A program made the translations under genes and the position numbers. DNA of 6,508 nt from an uncultured Desulfobacterales bacterium (lineage in GTDB: Bacteria > Desulfobacterota > Desulfobacteria > Desulfobacterales > UBA11574): contig CALANC010000300.1 in NCBI GenBank assembly GCA_937925895.1, forward strand, positions 1-6,508. The letters run 5' to 3'. Below the pieces are notes generated by a model. That model had not been told where the DNA came from. It saw only the letters and a list, made by a program, of their open reading frames with translations, and did no database searches. Each line of letters opens with the position of its first letter. Positions within the stretch are counted from its first letter, which is position 1. Of the stretch, positions 5,975 to 6,508 are shown one piece after another.

Positions 5975-6019
5975 TGGTGGAGCTGATCGGGATCGAACCG
6001 ACGACCTCATGACTGCCAG
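5975..6019 (-). tRNA. tRNA 3' fragment, tRNA-Ala-like; probable attachment (att) site
   Basis: On the minus strand this reads as the 3' part of a tRNA. A 7-nt loop CTGGCAG (anticodon GGC if the loop is original) is followed by anticodon-stem 3' strand TCATG, variable loop AGGTC, T-stem GTCGG, T-loop TTCGATC, CCGAT, acceptor 3' strand CAGCTCC, discriminator A and encoded CCA. The U at position 70 and A73 fit tRNA-Ala (G3:U70 identity pair). The partner 5' strand of the anticodon stem (CATGA expected), the D arm and the 5' acceptor strand are absent: similarity stops at 6019. The fragment keeps a terminator just past its CCA. This is the usual footprint of a tyrosine-integrase element inserted in a tRNA gene, with the intact tRNA expected to the right, outside the window. 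tmRNA shares the acceptor end but has no anticodon arm of this type. Confidence 0.8.
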
Positions 6020-6116
6020 AAGGGCTTAATAGTACAATAAAATCAATAAATTAAGCTAATTTTAAGAGGTTGCATTTAATGAATCGTAACATATTATAAT
6101 GGATCATAAGGGTTAA

Positions 6117-6138
6117 ATGCACCCTATATGCACCCTAA
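6117..6138. repeat. Tandem 11-bp direct repeat, possible integrase arm-type sites
   Basis: ATGCACCCTAT (6117-6127) is followed directly by ATGCACCCTAA (6128-6138); read on the other strand this is two GGGTGCAT units one helical turn apart. They lie about 100 bp from the tRNA fragment, the distance at which tyrosine integrases often bind arm sites. That role is inferred from position and period. Confidence 0.5.
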
Positions 6139-6143
6139 AATTG

Positions 6144-6173
6144 AGGGTTATGGTAGATGCCATAACCCTTTTT
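6144..6173 (+). terminator. Strong rho-independent terminator
   Basis: AGGGTTATGG (6144-6153) and CCATAACCCT (6160-6169) form a perfect 10-bp stem with a 6-nt loop, followed by TTTTT and then ATTTTTA. No gene recognised immediately to its left would need it, so its original gene may have been lost. Confidence 0.8.
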
Positions 6174-6229
6174 ATTTTTATGTACGATGAATTAAAATTA
6201 TTTAATAATTGTAAAAAAATAGGATTCAC

Positions 6230-6256
6230 TTGACTTGGCAATGAGCATTATATGAT
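6230..6256 (+). promoter_or_regulatory. Candidate sigma-70-like promoter in the accessory region
   Basis: TTGACT (6230-6235) and TATGAT (6251-6256) are close to consensus -35 and -10 boxes, but the spacer is 15 nt, shorter than usual. No gene clearly follows: the next recognisable coding is the maturase fragment 160 nt on. The -10 overlaps the first GATATCTGTAA repeat. Confidence 0.28.
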
Positions 6257-6300
6257 ATCTGTAAAAAGGTCGTTCGGAGATACTGGCAAGATATCTGTAA
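6254..6300. repeat. Spaced 11-bp direct repeat GATATCTGTAA
   Basis: Identical GATATCTGTAA copies at 6254-6264 and 6290-6300, with start-to-start distance 36 bp. They could be regulator half-sites, an integrase or Xis site, or the footprint of a small duplication. There is no further evidence. Confidence 0.4.
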
Positions 6301-6416
6301 TCAACCACATTACTTCTTTCCATTGATTCATTCCAACATCCAAAGACACACATAGCATCATTATGAAAAACATTTCACAATATTAAGAAAATTACCCCAC
6401 AATTACATATATATTC

Positions 6417-6508
6417 ATGAGTGACAAGTCGATGGAGGAGATATCATTCGTCATCAACTCTGTTGTTCGAGGATGGATCAATTATTATGGCCAGTATTAC
6501 AAGTCGGC
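6417..6508 (+). pseudogene. Group II intron reverse transcriptase/maturase, C-terminal fragment (runs off the right edge)
   Basis: The frame from ATG 6417 reads MSDKSMEEISFVINSVV and then RGWINYYGQYYKS to the window edge. This is the maturase-specific (GIIM/domain X) signature of group II intron-encoded proteins, whose usual form is SDK(S/T)xEEI...NPxxRGWxNYY. The reverse transcriptase domain that should precede it is missing: an in-frame TAA lies at 6384-6386 and no RT motifs are seen in any frame to the left. It is therefore a 5'-truncated remnant, or an internal recombination junction, continuing past 6508. The ATG is a chance in-frame codon rather than a supported start; no Shine-Dalgarno is seen. 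Confidence 0.75.

Larger units (their letters stand above)
6020..6416. other. AT-rich non-coding start of an integrated element
   Basis: No reading frame here resembles a protein. The stretch is much more AT-rich than the genes to the left. It contains a tandem 11-bp repeat at 6117-6138, a strong terminator hairpin at 6144-6173, a possible promoter at 6230-6256 and a spaced 11-bp direct repeat (6254-6264, 6290-6300). Its position right of the tRNA fragment suggests foreign, decayed DNA. Confidence 0.5.

Noticed and set aside
5975..6019. 3' end of a tmRNA (ssrA), which shares the CAGCTCCACCA end
   Set aside because: The sequence has a tRNA-type variable loop (AGGTC) and a 3' anticodon stem and loop of normal spacing, which tmRNA lacks; a tRNA-Ala fragment fits better.
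6117..6169. CRISPR-like repeats near the right end
   Set aside because: There are only two 11-bp tandem units with no spacers, followed by a terminator hairpin; no array architecture and no cas genes.

Overview
The window (about 45-50% GC by eye) looks like chromosome of a Gram-negative bacterium, most plausibly a Desulfobacterota (deltaproteobacterial) lineage. That guess rests on protein flavour (REC-PAS-GGDEF-EAL protein, PilZ, GHKL-type ATPase with an Ig-like insert) and on the REP-like intergenic hairpins; no rRNA or other marker is present to prove it.

Layout: (1) 1-1260, + strand, C-terminal part of a GHKL/HSP90-like ATPase family protein. Its frame is cut by a TGA at 28-30 and is readable from a GTG at 46. 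(2) 1344-1860, + strand, an AbrB/MazE-type antitoxin overlapping a MazF/PemK-type toxin that is interrupted by an in-frame TGA at 1762-1764. (3) 2013-2954, - strand, a stand-alone GalE-like NAD-dependent sugar epimerase with a TTG start and a clear Shine-Dalgarno. (4) 2955-3435, a non-coding divergent spacer with two related REP-like hairpins, a 7-bp-arm palindrome and AT-rich DNA. (5) 3436-5905, + strand, a probable two-gene c-di-GMP unit: a REC-PAS-GGDEF(degenerate)-EAL phosphodiesterase followed 16 nt later by a PilZ-domain gene, itself interrupted by an in-frame TGA inside its c-di-GMP-binding motif. (6) 5941-5973, a strong, probably bidirectional terminator, then at 5975-6019 the 3' part of a tRNA (tRNA-Ala-like) on the - strand with no 5' half. 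(7) 6020-6508, AT-rich accessory DNA with tandem repeats, a second strong terminator and, at the right edge, a fragment of a group II intron maturase.

Two themes stand out. First, three separate genes are split by TGA while their reading frame and family similarity continue unchanged on the far side, and every gene whose end is visible stops with TAA or TAG. This may be gene decay (all three sites could be CGA-to-TGA changes), sequencing or DNA damage, or UGA being read as sense in this organism. I see no convincing SECIS hairpin. Second, the tRNA 3' fragment is a textbook signature of site-specific integration: resident chromosome to its left, an integrated and apparently decayed element to its right.

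Functionally, the EAL protein should lower c-di-GMP in response to phosphorylation and PAS signals, and the PilZ protein would be its local receptor. The toxin-antitoxin pair looks as if it has lost its toxin. The epimerase probably supplies UDP-sugars for surface polysaccharide but has no glycosyltransferase neighbours here.
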